Shown here piece by piece: positions 20,600 to 34,129 of a stretch of DNA of 64,000 nucleotides. The position numbers and the translations under genes were made by a program. Location: contig JARHVA010000081.1 of the NCBI GenBank assembly GCA_037957365.1, positions 6,315,501 through 6,379,500 on the forward strand, in the 5' to 3' direction. The notes below the pieces were generated by a model, which was not told the DNA's origin, did not search any database, and was given only the letters and a program-made list of their open reading frames with translations. How positions within the stretch are numbered: the stretch's first letter is position 1; every line of letters begins with the position of its first letter. Origin of the DNA: Torreya grandis (Eukaryota; Streptophyta; Pinopsida; Cupressales; Taxaceae).

Positions 20600-22730
20600 G
20601 AGGAGTGTCTTTAGAGAATGAATGAGCCTAAGGGGTAGTGACCTTTTCCTTTCCTTTATCCTTTTGATATTGTGACCATGTGGCCACATTAACAGTGTTA
20701 ATTTGAAAAATAGGTGAAGGAGGTGGTAAAGGGGGTATACCAACATCTTTGGGTTTGAATTTAGGTGGAACAGTATGAGGCATTGTGGATGCCATAGGTG
20801 GAATAAAAAGAAGGTTAATGGGAGTATCAACAAAGAGAGTGTCAATATCAAAGTGTTGCTTAATGACTACCATGAGAGATTTACAACTTTCAGTATCATG
20901 TCCAAGCAAACACTCATATAGACACACCTGTGTATAATTGAACCAAGATGGCTTCAGTCTAAAAGGGTTATAAGGCTTAATGGGAGGAAGAGTTATTATA
21001 GAATAGTGAAACAAATGGCATAGGAAAAAGATCTGAGAGCCTACAAGTGGGATAACACTTATTGTTTTAATAGGGGTGGAAACCTTCTTTGGTTTAAGAG
21101 TCATAGGGGTGATTTTGTGTGGTACCTTTTTATGTGGCAATGGAGCCACATGTTTTTCTAATACTTTCTTGGTGGTAGGTGTCATGGTGTCAAATGTAAA
21201 AGGCTTACTAGGTGGTAGAGGTACTAGTGGAGGTAACTTAGCCTTTGGTTTCACTTGGATAGGTGATACCCCAACTAAATTAGAGGGATGTGGTCCCAAA
21301 ATTGAAGGTAAAGTTGAGGGTGGAAGAGGGAAGGATTGGAGAGATATAGGAAGCTTAACATTCTTTCTTATTTTAGGATTTGGAACTCCAACTTATGGTT
21401 AGTGATTCATATCTAATTTCACCTATGGATGAATTAGATTAGAGACTAAGTGAATGCCTACAGACCTGATTTGCTTTAATGTGGTAGATGCCTATGAGGC
21501 TGAGGGATCTGACATAAAAGGATGAGCTTTTGGTGATTTTGGTAAGGAACCTCTAACTTTGTCAAAGACCTTGGGGTAAAGGGTAGTAAGAGGATTGGTG
21601 GTAGAGGATGACACTTGTGTAAGATAATGAGTTTTAAGTCGATCCTAAAATGTTTCATGATTTAGCTTTGTGGAGTCAAGAAATTATAGATTGCCCACTA
21701 ATCATGAGAAGGGTCTAGATGAAGTTGATGTAGGCCTTACAGTTGCTTCTTTAGAAGGCTTAGGTGATTGGGAAATAAGGAAATTGTTAGGCTCTACTAC
21801 CTTGGGCCAAAGACAAGAAAGAGTTGCAACAGGGTCTTCTTCAACAAAGACGAGACAAGAGATATGGTCTTCCCTAGGTGGGGGAGAGGTAGGTGAAGAA
21901 GGCTCCTTAAGAGGGTAGAGCATAGGCATAATTTATCCCTCAACATGTGGGAAATGAATGGGTAAAGTATGATCTTCCATAGGTAAAAGAAGTGTTAAAA
22001 TTGCTTTAATTGGAGTAGACATAATAAGCCTCTCATCTAATGTAGGAGTAGATAATAGTGGCTCCTTTAGGTGTGAAAGAGGAGTGGATGGGGTACTACC
22101 TTCCATCAATGGAAGAGAGGTAGGTGAAGAAGGTTCCTCATGGGGGTAGAGCATAGGTCTAATTGTTGTTCCCCTTAACATGCAGTTGAGGAATGGGTAA
22201 GGTGTGCTCCTTAAGTGGTAAGAGGATAGGTAAAATGAGTGCAAAAGGAAATAGAAATATAGGCTCATCTTGTGGTAAAAGGAGAGGTGAAGGAGGCCCT
22301 TCCTCATGTGGGAGTAGAATAAGTGAAGTAGGATCTTATACTTGAGGAGGAAGGATGGCCAAATCAAACTCCACCAATTGTGGGGGAGGAGTAGGTAAAA
22401 TGGGTGCCTCCTATTGTGGAAGAGGTTAGATTGGAGGTAAAGGAAAGACCATATTGACTATATGGATATTATGATCACATGAGTTATCAATCATTATTTC
22501 AACATTATTTTGATTAGGTGAATGGCTAGGAAATTTTTATTTAAACACATCCATATTTTGATTAGCAAATGTATTATGGTTATCCAAGATGAGATCACCC
22601 CTATCAAGAATGTCTTAAACAATGTTCTTGAGTGTTTTGTAGTTATTAGAATTGTGGCCTTTGACTTGATGGTAGCCACAAAACTCATACTCTTTATACC
22701 AAGTAGGAATAGGATGGGAGGAATCAAATG
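20600..22730 (-). pseudogene. Gypsy-1 gag C-terminal, proline-rich region with two knuckle-like motifs
   Basis: A low-complexity Pro/Lys/Ser-rich linker between gag and protease, broken into several frames. It contains two C-x(2)-(C/H)-x(4)-GH-type motifs: FCGYHQVKGHNSNNYKTLKN at about 22620-22690 and VCLYECLLGHDTESCKS at about 20890-20945. Each is followed by an acidic Leu/Ile segment (DILDRGDL, IKQHFDIDTL). Between them a 222-bp direct duplication (21889-21960 and 22111-22190) repeats a Pro-rich block. Such motifs normally bind RNA. Confidence 0.6.
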
Positions 22731-23193
22731 ATATAGAAGGATTGATTTGAGGAAGGGTTATGGCTCTCTATTTTAATAGGTTTTCAAAAATGGAAGTGTA
22801 TGACTCCCCAATGGGAGTGTATCATCTTTGTTCATACTGTTGTTGGAATTGCTTAGTCAAATTTTGTGAGGTCAAAGAATTAGGTTAGTTTGTGGTTGTG
22901 GAAGAAGTTAATTTAATGACCATCATATTGGCAGAGATTTTAGAGTTTTGGTTAGAAGAAGGTTTAGAAGAAGAGTCATTTGATTTGGAATTGGTGTTAT
23001 TACTATGCAACTTGACTCTGTCTTCATCTATAGCCCAGATCTCAAGTTTTTGCACCATTATAAAGGCTTCATCAAATGTGCAAAATGTTTGTACTTAGAG
23101 TATGGTTGAAATGTGCTTAGAACATGCCCTTGAGAAGAGCTCAATAAGCATAGGTTAGGGTAAAGAAAAGGAGAGTATATTTATTAAGCCTCT

Positions 23194-24300
23194 CTAGTGA
23201 GCAAAAAAATCTATGATAGACTCATCATCAAATTGTTTTATAAAATAAAGGTTTGTAAAGGAAACCTTTTTAGAAATGTTGATAGAGAAATGGTCTAAGA
23301 ATAATTTTGGGAGTTGGGTAAATGAGAAAAGGGAGTGCTGAGTTATAGAGCTATACCAATCTAGGTCAGCTCTTGAAAGAAACATAAGGAAGGTGCAAAG
23401 TAGTAACGCATCATCATGCACTATTAAATAACAAGCATATCTAAATGCTCACAAATGTTGTTGTTGGTTCTCTTTACTTTGGAAGCAAGTAAATTTGAGG
23501 AGTTCCCATTGACTTGGATAAGGGAGAATAGGCATAGAAGGATGGATGGGATAATTACATATTTGATAATAAGATAACACATTCTTTGAACCCAATATAG
23601 ATGTCTCTAGACTAGACATCTTGTCCATCAACATCCTAATGAGGTCTAGAGGGGGATTGGTTTAGGAGATACCCCTTAAGTTGTAGGGAGCCTGATAAGA
23701 GGTAGATGTAGTGTATGACATAGCTTAATATATAATTGTTGATGCAACATAAGGGTAGTGAGTCATAGGCTAGGGGGTGGAAATGAAAGGGATTTGTCCT
23801 ATTGGGTTAGAGACAATGCTTTGGTTGAATGTTATTATTGTAGGTTGGGTTGTTGGCATGGTTATACTGGGTGAAGGGTGAGTTGTAACTCATGTAATTA
23901 TAGGTGTAAGAGTATAAAGGATGGGTACTAAAAAATTATAAAATGGGGTTAGACTTGACTAAAATGCTTGTGGTTGTGAAGGTAGGGAAGTCACGATAGG
24001 GGTTAGGTGGGACTGGGTAGTTGGTGATGCTAAACTTTGGGCATTATTTATGGTTGGGTTACTTGTGAAAGCTATGGTTTGAGTAACCATCGGGAATATA
24101 GTGGAGATAGTTGAAACTAAAGTTTTTTCCATTAGAGAAGTTAGCATACCATATAGTGGGTCACATAAAGAATTATGGGTTTGGCTCATGGCAAGATAAT
24201 GTTGAAGGGCTGCCACATTGTGATCAAGAAATCTAGAAAAATCTTGATCTCCCTTAAGCACAATAGGAATTTGGTTGGGGCTAGGAGTATGCTCTATATT
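23194..24300 (-). pseudogene. Gypsy-1 gag (Retrotrans_gag)
   Basis: The capsid-type gag core is visible at 23194-23421: LFLMFLSRADLDWYSS-like sequence followed by QLPKLFLDHFSINI and FIKQFDDESIIDFFAH, matching the usual L-x-G-A-A-x-x-W-(Y/F) and F-x-x-x-F pattern of Retrotrans_gag. An N-terminal piece rich in Thr and Ser lies at 23959-24261. Frames are broken between them. Confidence 0.7.
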
Positions 24301-25860
24301 TGAATTATGCTCTATGAAAGAATCAACAATAAGAGGGGAAGGTGGAAGTGGTTTCCAGCTTACATAATTGACAAGAATTTTGGTTTGGCTTCACGTCAAT
24401 ACCATGAAAGAAGTATAAACAGTCTTAGAATTCTATATTAGTGTTAGAGTGTGGAAAAATTAGGTTTGGGTGTAGGTATTTTGTTTTAGCTTTCTATTTT
24501 GAGCAAACTAAAAATAACCAAATTACACATTCATTTGCGTCAGTCACTTGATCGATGTTGGTAGGTTAAAGTTTTCCAATGCCGATGGATTTAATCAATG
24601 TCAATTACTATGGAGTCCTAAGAGATGAAAAATCTAATTTTTTAGAAACCTAGAGGCAAAATATAGGTAAAATAGAGGATGCAAGAGGTCTATATAAAGA
24701 GGATAAACATTTAGAAAACTTCATATAATAGGTTATACAACTTGAGTATTATGAATAGTGTTGATTTTGTAAATCAATGGAAAAATGTCCTTACCAACTC
24801 AAAAATATAGAAGGCAATAAAAATTAAAAAAAGAACATATAACCACTAATTATTAACTCCTAGAGATTAATTTTAGTCTCATGTTGGCTTATACCTTAAT
24901 CAGATAGTGAGAGTAGAGTTTGGTTATCGAAGGTACTAGAAAATAATCTAGAGATGGTTTCATGTTAGTTTTGGTGCTCAAGAAGAAATTTATGTTAGAC
25001 CAAGTATGTGGCTTATTATAGGGGCTTTCTCCTTGTACTTCATAGACTTAAAGCCAAGATAGGTGGCTTAGCTAGGATATACCTTCTGTCTAGAGTTTAT
25101 TCTCTATCAGAGAATGGAGTGGGTTCTCCCTTTAGTGGTGAAATCCAAGTAGGATAGCCAGGTAGGGTAAAGTGATCCACTAGATGATGAAATCCTAATG
25201 GGCCTTATCTCAAGTAAGTTTAGATGTTTTATTTTATGACTATGATCTGTTAGTGTAACATAGGTGTACTACGATTCAATCATAATGCTTGTAATTAACT
25301 AGGTGAGCTAAATTTGTAGCAAGCAAACAATGAAGTGCAATGAATTTTAAGCCCAAATTTGAAGTGTTTTGATTCGAATGAAAAAATTGATTAAATAGGA
25401 TAAGTGAATGAATTTCACTATCTTAATGTTCATGTAAGAAAGAGATAAAGAAGAGACTCTTTTTAACTTGCAAAAAAAAATTGATAAGTTTGATTTAGAG
25501 GAAAAAGAAAGAGAAGAGTGGCAAGGAAGAAGAAATTTCAATTTATTGCCTTTAAATACAAAATAAAATGTTAAATATTTCATTTTGAGGAAAAAGAGAG
25601 GGAGAAAGTTCAAGGAATGAAATTTTCACTATAATGCACCTATATGAATTCTTAAAATAAGCAATGAAACCAAGGAAAACTCTAGGGTCCCACTAGGCAT
25701 GCCAGAAATGTTTCATTAAATTTTGAATCTATTTGATGTTTAGGGTGAAACAAAGATGAAGGGTAGGCATTAGAGATTAGAGAGAACCTATATTGGTAGT
25801 GCACCATATCTAGATGATGTTGAGCACTACTCTTTAGCTAGAGATAATTACCTATGAATA
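24300..25860 (-). other. Gypsy-1 5' untranslated region
   Basis: AT-rich sequence between the 5' LTR and gag. No primer binding site of a type I recognise is adjacent to the LTR edge. Decayed dyad motifs lie at 24538-24600. Confidence 0.5.
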
Positions 25861-27198
25861 AGAAAGCACTACCACCAAAAATATTTGTTAGTAGATATAT
25901 GGGTGGGTTGCCAAGCTACGCGCTTGTTCCTAGAAGTGTCAAACTTCCTTAAGGATGACAATACACTTTTTGAAACAAAATGGTAATAATGAAAAAATGA
26001 AATAGAGAGTTAGAGAGAGATATTTGTACCATTCTTACAATCTAAGTGTAGCAGAGAGTGACACAATGCAGTAATATGAGCTATTTTATGTTTTAGGAGG
26101 TTGTTTAGTTAGGATTTTAGAAGTTGGTGGAAATACACAATGAATGATGTTAGTTAAAGCTACTAATGTTGGTAAGGAGATATTACTGATGTTGATTATT
26201 TGACCAATGTTGATAGGGGTAGTAGGTTCTTAGAAGGTTATAGGATAATTTTTTCTAAGCTGGGAGGTAGACATTGGTCAAGTTTGTGAGGTTAGGAAGA
26301 GTCGTAAGGGAGTGAGTAAGACTCAAATGGGTCTAGACAAGGGGTTGGTATGTTTGAAGTAGAGGGAAATAGGTGGAGTTTTACAACTCCTTCATAGGGA
26401 GAGTCAAGACCTTCATAAAATGATAAATAGTATAACATAAAGTAATTGTAAAATGACTATTTAAAGGGATTATAAAACATAGAGAAATACTTAGCTAGTG
26501 AAATGGATGAACCATGAGTGCCAAATAGATGGATCTAATGAGGCATGTTGAAGCAATAAATGAATATAAAAGACAAACATGTACTATAAATTTATAATAA
26601 TCCAAGCTTTGTATAGTATATCAATTATTAATTTGGACTAATTTGTGTAAAGTAATGGTAAGCCTAGATATAGAAAGTTTAATGCCAAAGCCTATATGTG
26701 AATGATGATTTTATTATTTATGTTGACCCAAATACTAGCTTAGAATTTTACTTAAGTAACTGACATCAATGATCCCATCGATGTTGACTGAGGTTTGATC
26801 GACATGGTGGCATGAGAATAGGTAAAAGGGATATTTTTAGCCTATTTTTTCTTCCTTCTCTTGCCAAGTGTGGTGTCCATTAGAACTTCATAGAAATGTG
26901 AGGTTAAGAAGACATAGTTAGTTAGGAATTTATGTCAGGAGTGAGAACAAGTCATGGGTAGTTAGGATCAGGGGACTAAATCTTGAGGTGACTCAAAGGG
27001 TAAGAATTAGTCTTAGTTTGAGGTGGCCAGATAAGGTTTCATAAGTTTTTTTTAACTAACTTAATTAAATATTTTTACATTAATTAAATGTGTGAGGGGT
27101 GAAAATATGGGTTAGGAAGGCTAATTATTAAAAGGGGAATGAGGGAGGTTTCAACATATAGAATTACGCATGTGTGTGACGTAAATTTTGTGTCTACA
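25861..27198 (-). repeat. Gypsy-1 5' LTR (right copy)
   Basis: Pairs with 3995-5317; they are clearly homologous throughout, with roughly 15% mismatch in the part compared. On the minus strand it begins TGTAGACACAAAATTTACG, an intact TG start that the 3' copy has lost. Decayed dyad motifs occur at 26140-26230 and 26760-26810. Confidence 0.85.
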
Positions 27199-28200
27199 TC
27201 TAGATCAAAGGTGTGAGATTGATCCAAAGTTGAGAGGACACGAGATTCAAGTATTCTGATCAAATGTTATTTGTGACCATTTGAATTCAACTATTTAAAT
27301 GTAACATAGGAAAAAAATAGAGCTCTATATTTTTTCCATATACTTTGATATAATTAGAATTGCCTATATAAATTTGAAGTTCTAAAAGTGAGTACAATCA
27401 AAGATATTGTGCCTAGAAGTTGGTTGTGTTCATGTTTGTTTTACAAGTGACCCAAGAAAGATATTTGAGCTTATATGGATGTTTTTTTATGTCTCATGCT
27501 AAATTATCTATTAGAGTATGTTTTAGACTCCATGAGGATGATTTGTGTGGATTTTATAAGTATGATCAATCTATCTTGAGTATGAATAATGCTTACGAAG
27601 TTGATTGTATGTTTAGTAATGTTATTCCTGTGTATAAGGTCTCTATTTGAGTTGATTAAGTAGAAGAAAAGGTGATATAAGTTGAATGTGATCATTTGAG
27701 GATGTCTAAGGGGAAATAAGGAGTGGATGGATGTATCTGAAAGTAGTCTAGTGTTCTTTTTTTGTTTAAGGGTGTGTTAAATGGGTGTATAGGTCTTCAT
27801 GAGACCTATAAGAGCTACAAGGGCCTTATGAAAAGGTATAACTGCTTAAAGGTGACCTATATATGCTATGGCTGATCTATGAAGATTGTATTGATTCCTA
27901 TCTTCATGTGAGTTAAGGGCTAAGGCATGCCTAATAGCTGACCAAGGTAGTGATTATGAAGATTACTCTATAAATAGTGAAATCAAAGATGATGGTTTCT
28001 AGACTTATTTTTTAGAGACTTGGGAGAGATTAAAGAGAGGCTTGTGTGTGTGTTTTATGGAGATAAGGAGTGGTAGAGTGACCTAAGGATGAGTTGAAGA
28101 GCAGAATAGATTGAGTATTGTTTATATGACTTATTGGTCATAATTTTGTTGGTAGAATAGTGATTTTTTAGATTGAATGTGAGTGAAGGTGAAGAGTGAT
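27199..28200. repeat. B module, single copy
   Basis: About 1 kb homologous to each unit of the tandem array at 59150-64000, in the same orientation. It starts right at the Gypsy-1 LTR edge and ends near 28195, where a distinct 280-bp sequence leads into the A module. Confidence 0.88.
27420..27650 (+). other. Short open frame in the B module
   Basis: 76 codons. The C-terminal part, from FRLHEDDLCGFYKYDQSILS to the end VYKVSI and stop, is recognisable in every B unit of the distal array. Those units share a stop replacing the Tyr codon of NNAYEVD. No domain, signal peptide or known homologue was recognised. It may be a captured gene fragment or an accidental frame. Confidence 0.3.
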
Positions 28201-28650
28201 TACCAGATGTCCATCATCAGGTGTTTTTGACATCATTTTAGAGGTGGATGTGTTTATATTTGTTTTTATGGTATCTCAACATCTAAGGTGGTTGCATCCT
28301 CCTTGAAAGGTGAAACTTGCTAAAACATTTGGTTGTTGTAGCTTAGCTAGACAGGTGTGGCAGTACCTTATGGGATTGTAGTTCTTTGATCATTTATAGA
28401 TGGTTTAAATTAGATCTTGTTATTATAGGATATTAGTCCAATTATAGGTTCTAGTGGGTTTTCTCCCCTAAGAGGGTTTCCCATGTATGTCAAGTGTTAT
28501 GTGATTGATCTTGAATTGTCGTTATTGCTCATTAATATGAATTTTGTGTATGTCTCATGAATGCTTGTGGTAACTAATTAAGTGTTTGCAAAGATCATAA
28601 TTGAAGTTATATTATTTGGGCTCACACCCTAGTGATTGTACCTCTAACAT
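28200..28650 (+). repeat. LTR-end-like segment joining B to A
   Basis: Contains GGGTTTTCTCCCCTAAGAGG (about 28458-28477) and a later TTGTACCTCTAACA ending near 28650. The first tract resembles the U5 end of some plant LTRs, which suggests that 27199-28650 could be an LTR or solo LTR. The first 170 bp of the window match the right part of this segment. No primer binding site follows. Confidence 0.35.
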
Positions 28651-30603
28651 TATTTATGAGTGAAACGTAGTCTTCACATTGGAAAGCCATCGATGTATGA
28701 TTTTTCAGCCTGGACATTTGCAAAAGACATGAGAAGATTTGTTAATAAGGTTATTTATAAAATCAATCATATTTATACTTATATGCTAAAAAGGTAATGT
28801 ATAACACATTTTTTTAATGACACTATTTATGTCAATCTAAAAAAAATAGATTTTAATATTATATACTACATACTTCAATACTCATTTCATCCTACTTTGA
28901 AATTATCTCCTAAGAGATACCTTTAAAATATGCATAAGAGCATAATAGCCTGATAGAGAAAAATAGCTAACTAAATCGACATTAAACCATGTATTTTAAT
29001 AGTATACACAATGATATTTAGAAATGGGGGTTTTGAGTAAAATCATGGAAAATGATTAGCCACTTATATTTTGGGATCATGTATGTTATTTGAACCTATA
29101 TGGTGAATCCAAGAGTTTTAAGGCATCTTCAAATTTCTATCTATTCCACTAGTAATTACCTTCAAGGTATATCTTAGGTGATACTTATGTTATATATGTC
29201 ATGATAATTAAATTTAAAGTATCTTTGAGGTGATATATATTTAGTGTTTTAGATCTTGTATATGTTACATAAACTACCTCTAAGGTATCTGTTGCATAAT
29301 ACCTGCTTAATTTTCTATATGTCACATTATTTATATCCAATGTATCTCTTAAACAATACATCCATATAGTTCTTTATTTTTGAAATAAAATATTCAAGAT
29401 ATCTCATAGGAGATACTTCCTTAGTGTATATGTTAAAAAAACCTCTAAGATATATCTTGGGTTATACCTTCTTGGTGTTCTAAATTATGCACAACACATA
29501 AAAGACCTCTAAGATATTTCCAAGATATGTCTGTCCTAATAATTTCCTCCAAGGCATTTACTAGGAAATATCTTCTTGGTGTTTTTTATATCACATACCA
29601 CACAAAAGTCCTCAATGGTATATCCTATATAATAATTCCTCACTATTTTAATATGTTTAACAAATTGCCCTTAAGGTATCTTTCAGATGATAACATATAT
29701 CATATATGTCTCATAATAAACCTCCATGGTATCTCTTGGGTGATACCTCCATCATGTTTAAAATGTCACAAATGTCAAAAAAGTTTCTCCAATGTATATC
29801 CTAGGTGATATCTTTTTAATTTTATGATGTTTCATATGTTTCACAAATTTACTCTAAGGTATATCCCAAGAGACACCTCTTTAGTGTTCTAAATATAAAA
29901 TATGTCTTAAAAATTAGCTTTAATTTATCTCCCAAATTATACCTCTTTATTGTTATTTTCTATCTTAAGGTACCACCCAATGAATACCTTTAAAGGTATC
30001 TCTAAGTAAACACCAAAGATACCGTATCCATTGAAAACTATCACAAAGGAGACGCTTTGTTTATTTATTTTTTAAATCTTAAAACAAGCATAACTTCCTC
30101 ACACAGACTTTATTTTGAGATTTTTTCTTGAAAGTGTGTATATTTTAAGCTAAGATGAAATTTAGCATCATGTTGAAGCTTGTATGATGTCTCACAGAGG
30201 TGATACCTTGTTGAAGTAAGGAGTGTAATATTGTCACAACACTAACTAGTCAAATACCTAATTTCATCATATATACTTAGTTTTGAGTGATTTGTGTTTG
30301 AAAGTGTGTGTTTTTAACAAGAATATAAATTTTTCATCATTTTTAACCTTGGGGGTGATCTTGCCTAGGTGACACCTAGTTAAGGTAGAGAGTGGTTTGT
30401 CACCATAATGATAACTTATCAAAGCTATAAATTCTTCATAAAAACTCCATTTTGAGTGATTTTTTTTGAAAGTGTGTATTTTTCAAATGATCCGAAAATG
30501 TAACAATAATAACCTCATATGTTTAATAATTTATTTTAAGGTATTTGCTAAGTGATACATATTTTTTTTAGATGAATAATATGTAACATTAATTACCTCA
30601 TAT

Positions 30604-30885
30604 TCATATATTAGGTGTTATATATATGATATATCCTATGATATTCATTGTTTGCATTTTATATGTGTCATATATTGATGAAATTTTATAGAAGATATAT
30701 CCTAAGGGATACCTCATTATTGTTTTGGATGTCTTATATATTACAAAAATTACCTCCAAAGTATCTCTTAGGTGATACATCCTTAGTGTTCTATTTGTTA
30801 TAGTAATTACATTCACGGTATTTCCATGATGATACTTCCTTAGTGTTATAAATGTTACAAAAACTACATCTAATGTATCTCCCAA
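30604..30885 (-). other. Repeat-encoded open frame, 93 codons (A copy 2)
   Basis: Counterpart of 1953-2234 with the same length and about 20 amino-acid differences. It has the same periodic GDTLEVI peptide. Function unknown and probably none. Confidence 0.2.
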
Positions 30886-31236
30886 GTGATATCTCTTTAT
30901 ATATCTAGATATTCATGTGTCACATAAATTAAATCTAAGGTATCCCATGCATGATATCTCCATTTTTTTTTATATGTCACAGTATATATCACCAACTTAT
31001 CTCCCAATAAATTATCCCATAGTGTCTTATATTTTGGACAAATAATTTTCAATATATATCCTAAGTGATACATCATTATTTATGTAATGTTTCATATGTT
31101 AAAAAAATAAATTCCAAGGTATAACCAAGGTGATACCTTCTTGGTGTTTTGGTATATTTCACACACAAATCTTTCAAGGTTTCTCCTAGGTGATTACATC
31201 TTAATTTCATGTATGTCTTAATATTTATCTCTATGG

Positions 31237-31488
31237 TCATGATGAGAAAAGTATATTCTTATTTTTCTTCATATCACATATGTCACATAAAATACATCTA
31301 TGGTATCTTCCATATAATACCTCTTTAGTGTTTTTATGTGTCAAACAAATTACCCTCAAGTTATCTCCTACATGATAACTCCATGTTATTGGTATCACAT
31401 ATTTCTCACAACTAACCTCCATTGTATGTCTAGGGTAATACCTCCTTCGTGTTTTATATTTTTTGAATGTCATAAAATTTACCTCCAA
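31237..31488 (-). other. Repeat-encoded open frame, 83 codons (A copy 2)
   Basis: Counterpart of 2587-2838 with the same start (MEVNF) and end (KNILFSS). Probably a by-product of the repeat. Confidence 0.18.
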
Positions 31489-32375
31489 GTTATATCCTAT
31501 GACATACCTATTTGCTCTTATAATTTCTCTTATGACTCACAAATTGCTTCCAGGGTATCTCCCATGTGATACCATCTTAATTTTTCAGACATGTTGCATG
31601 TGTTATACAAACTACCTCCAAGGTATATCCTAAGAAATAACTCATTATTTTTTTCTCTCCCCTGGTATCACCCAAAAGATACCTCTCAAGGTATATCTCA
31701 AGAGATAAAATAAAAGTTATGCCTATTTTTCATACCCCTACAATTTTCTAAAAATTCATACTCCTATCTACCATAGTGATGACCTAGTCATAAAATTAAA
31801 AAATGCAATTAGGGACCTAAGTTAATTGATAAAATTGCATTAAATTGAAGTGGTTATTGCAGAAATTTTAGTTTGAAAATAATATGTTCCCTATGGTTTA
31901 TCATAATTTAAATGTTTTATATGGACTTGTTATAATGGTTTTCAGTTAATTTCATTCAAAATTTAGTTGCAAGTACATATGGATTTATCATGATGATGGA
32001 AAATATGAATAGTGACATTATATGAGTTGTGTCATAAGTGGAATTTGGTTTATTTAAAACCTAAACTATTATAATCTAAGGATTATTAAATTATCCCAAG
32101 TGGTTCTAATTTTCTAAATCTAAACACTATCTTATGGTTGATATTTATTATAAGGTGGTAGACCTACCATAAAGATTTCAAATGGTCATGGGGTAATTTT
32201 GAAGGTTAATTTGAATTAAACCTATACTGTTAAACTTGAGGCACAAAGGTTTTGAAATGACATAAGGTGATTGTTTTATTTGGAATGTCAATTTGAAATT
32301 AAACTATGTTTTATATTGTTCAATCTCGAGGCTTATGTTATTAGTGGTTTGCATGGCAAGTTGGTAGTTTAGGTT

Positions 32376-34129
32376 GGCAGCTAGGTGGCAAGTTGGCAAG
32401 TCAGTTTAATGTGAATTATGGTTGGATGTTTTGAGATCTATATAAAATCAAAGGTAGTTTAAAGGAATTAAATTCAAATTATACATTCCTAAAATTATGT
32501 GATTTAACTAGTGTTTTAGCTAAGGGTTTGGTTATGACTAAGTTTTAAGGCCTTTCTAAAAACGTTAGTAGTCAGATAATTACTTTCCTCAATTTGAGAA
32601 ATCATAGCATGAATACATGTAGGCACAGACAATTAATACATGGGTTTAGTATACAAATAGCTTTATTTTTCATTTTGATGGTCATTTGGCAAAGCTCACT
32701 ATGGAAGCTACACTCTACTGGGATAAGCTTGGGAGGTTGTAGACAAGCTAAAATAGGTACACCATTGTTGAGAAAGAATAGTTTTTAAAATAGGCAGTTG
32801 TAGTTTATCATTTTGACTAGTTTACATGGAGGAAACTATGGTTTTAATTTGTATGATATTATTTTTGATAAAATCTTTTGAGATAATTTTATCTGTTTAA
32901 GTTCTTTTGCATGCACGGAAGAAGGAAAGTTGAAACATTCTTGGAGTTTTAGTTTTCTTAGAAAATCAATTATTTTTCTGGGTTCTCATATCATTTTTTA
33001 TGGTATGAGATATTGATGATAAAGTGGCTTTCATTGTTAATATAAATTTGCTCATCTTGGTTTTTGAAGTTAAATCTGGGAAATACTAAAGATTATCATT
33101 TAGATAAGAAATACTAAGAATTTTTGAATTATATTCTGAAAATGAATAATGGAGATTATTGTGAATATGTGATATTTGGCTTTAAAATTTTTAGTTTTTT
33201 ATTTAGTTGGTTACATTGGAGATTTTTGGTCATATCAATTTTTATTATGAGTTATGATTACATAAATGCATGAAGTTTGGTAAAGTTTGAGCTCAAAATA
33301 CTTATTTTTATGGAAATATGGTAGTTCAAAAGTGTTTTTGGGTATACTGTGAATAAACTTTGTTGAAAGATTTTGATAAATAAAATTTGTTTGCATGCAA
33401 CATATTTTTTTTCTAAACTCATAATTTCCTCTCAAAGTTATCAAAAGCATTTTTTGGGTTTTTATTTTGAAGTCAAAAATTGAAAATAATGAGAAAATGG
33501 TTTTGGAAAGTTTGTGATAAGTTAGAAAGGATATAATGATGTCAAAAGTTTATATTTTGTGAAAGGATTCTGTTAAAATTATTTTTGATGATTTTGGATT
33601 CTTTGCTAGTTTGGGAAATACATGTAATTTATAATATTAAAATGGAACTTCTGTCAAAATTTTCTTTCAATGTTATGGATTTATTGTCAGTTGATAATAA
33701 ATACGTGTGGTTTATAGTTTGAGAATATACATATATTTATATATATTGAGATGACATTTATACAATGAGAGCATAATGAAACAAACTATAGGTAGAGTAT
33801 TTGAAAATAAAATTATGAGAATATAATTTCATTATTATGTTTTCCAATTTTGAACATTGTACATGATGTAGTCAGAATAGTTCGGTTGCAAACAATTAAA
33901 ATTATTGATTTTTTCCTTTTATTGATATAGTTGGGAAATTTTATAAGTGATTGGAAGTTTGTAATATTGAAGTACAGTTGTTATTTTTAGTTCCATAGAT
34001 AATGTAATCATTCTTTGAGTTTAGTCAAATGATAATCAAATTTTGAATATATATTTTGAATTATGTATGAAGTTGGGATAATGATATAGAAGTTGGTAGA
34101 GAAATAATTATAGAAATGTGAATCAAGAG
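32376..34129. other. AT-rich sequence without recognisable features
   Basis: No domain, LTR boundary or tandem structure was recognised. Short chance frames only. Confidence 0.5.

Larger units (their letters stand above)
3995..27198 (-). mobile_element. Gypsy-1: large Tat-type Ty3/Gypsy retrotransposon, decayed, carrying nested Copia-1
   Basis: Two similar direct repeats of about 1.33 kb (3995-5317 and 25861-27198) bracket gag, protease, RT, two RNase H regions and integrase remnants, all on the minus strand. The 5' LTR is therefore the right-hand one. The element is 23.2 kb in place and about 17.5 kb without Copia-1. The domain order protease, RT, RNase H remnant, second RNase H, integrase, plus a long non-coding stretch with an antisense gene before the 3' LTR, fits the Tat lineage. 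The two LTRs differ at roughly 15% of sites in the part compared by eye, so this is an old insertion. No matching target duplication is visible at the ends. Confidence 0.85.
28480..32375. repeat. A module, copy 2
   Basis: Second copy of 1-3994, same orientation. It lacks the 271-bp insertion of copy 1. It has about 190 extra bases at 29715-29905, equal to two to three hairpin units that are absent from copy 1 near 1240. The match ends near GGTTGGCAGC at 32375, the point where Gypsy-1 interrupts copy 1. Confidence 0.88.

Noticed and set aside
20628..21299. 223-codon proline-rich frame as a stand-alone gene
   Set aside because: It lies between Gypsy-1 gag and protease in the same orientation and carries a knuckle-like motif, so it is better explained as part of that polyprotein.
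27420..27650. Functional small protein gene
   Set aside because: The homologous frames in the distal array all carry a stop, and no domain or start context supports it. It is kept only as a low-confidence open frame.
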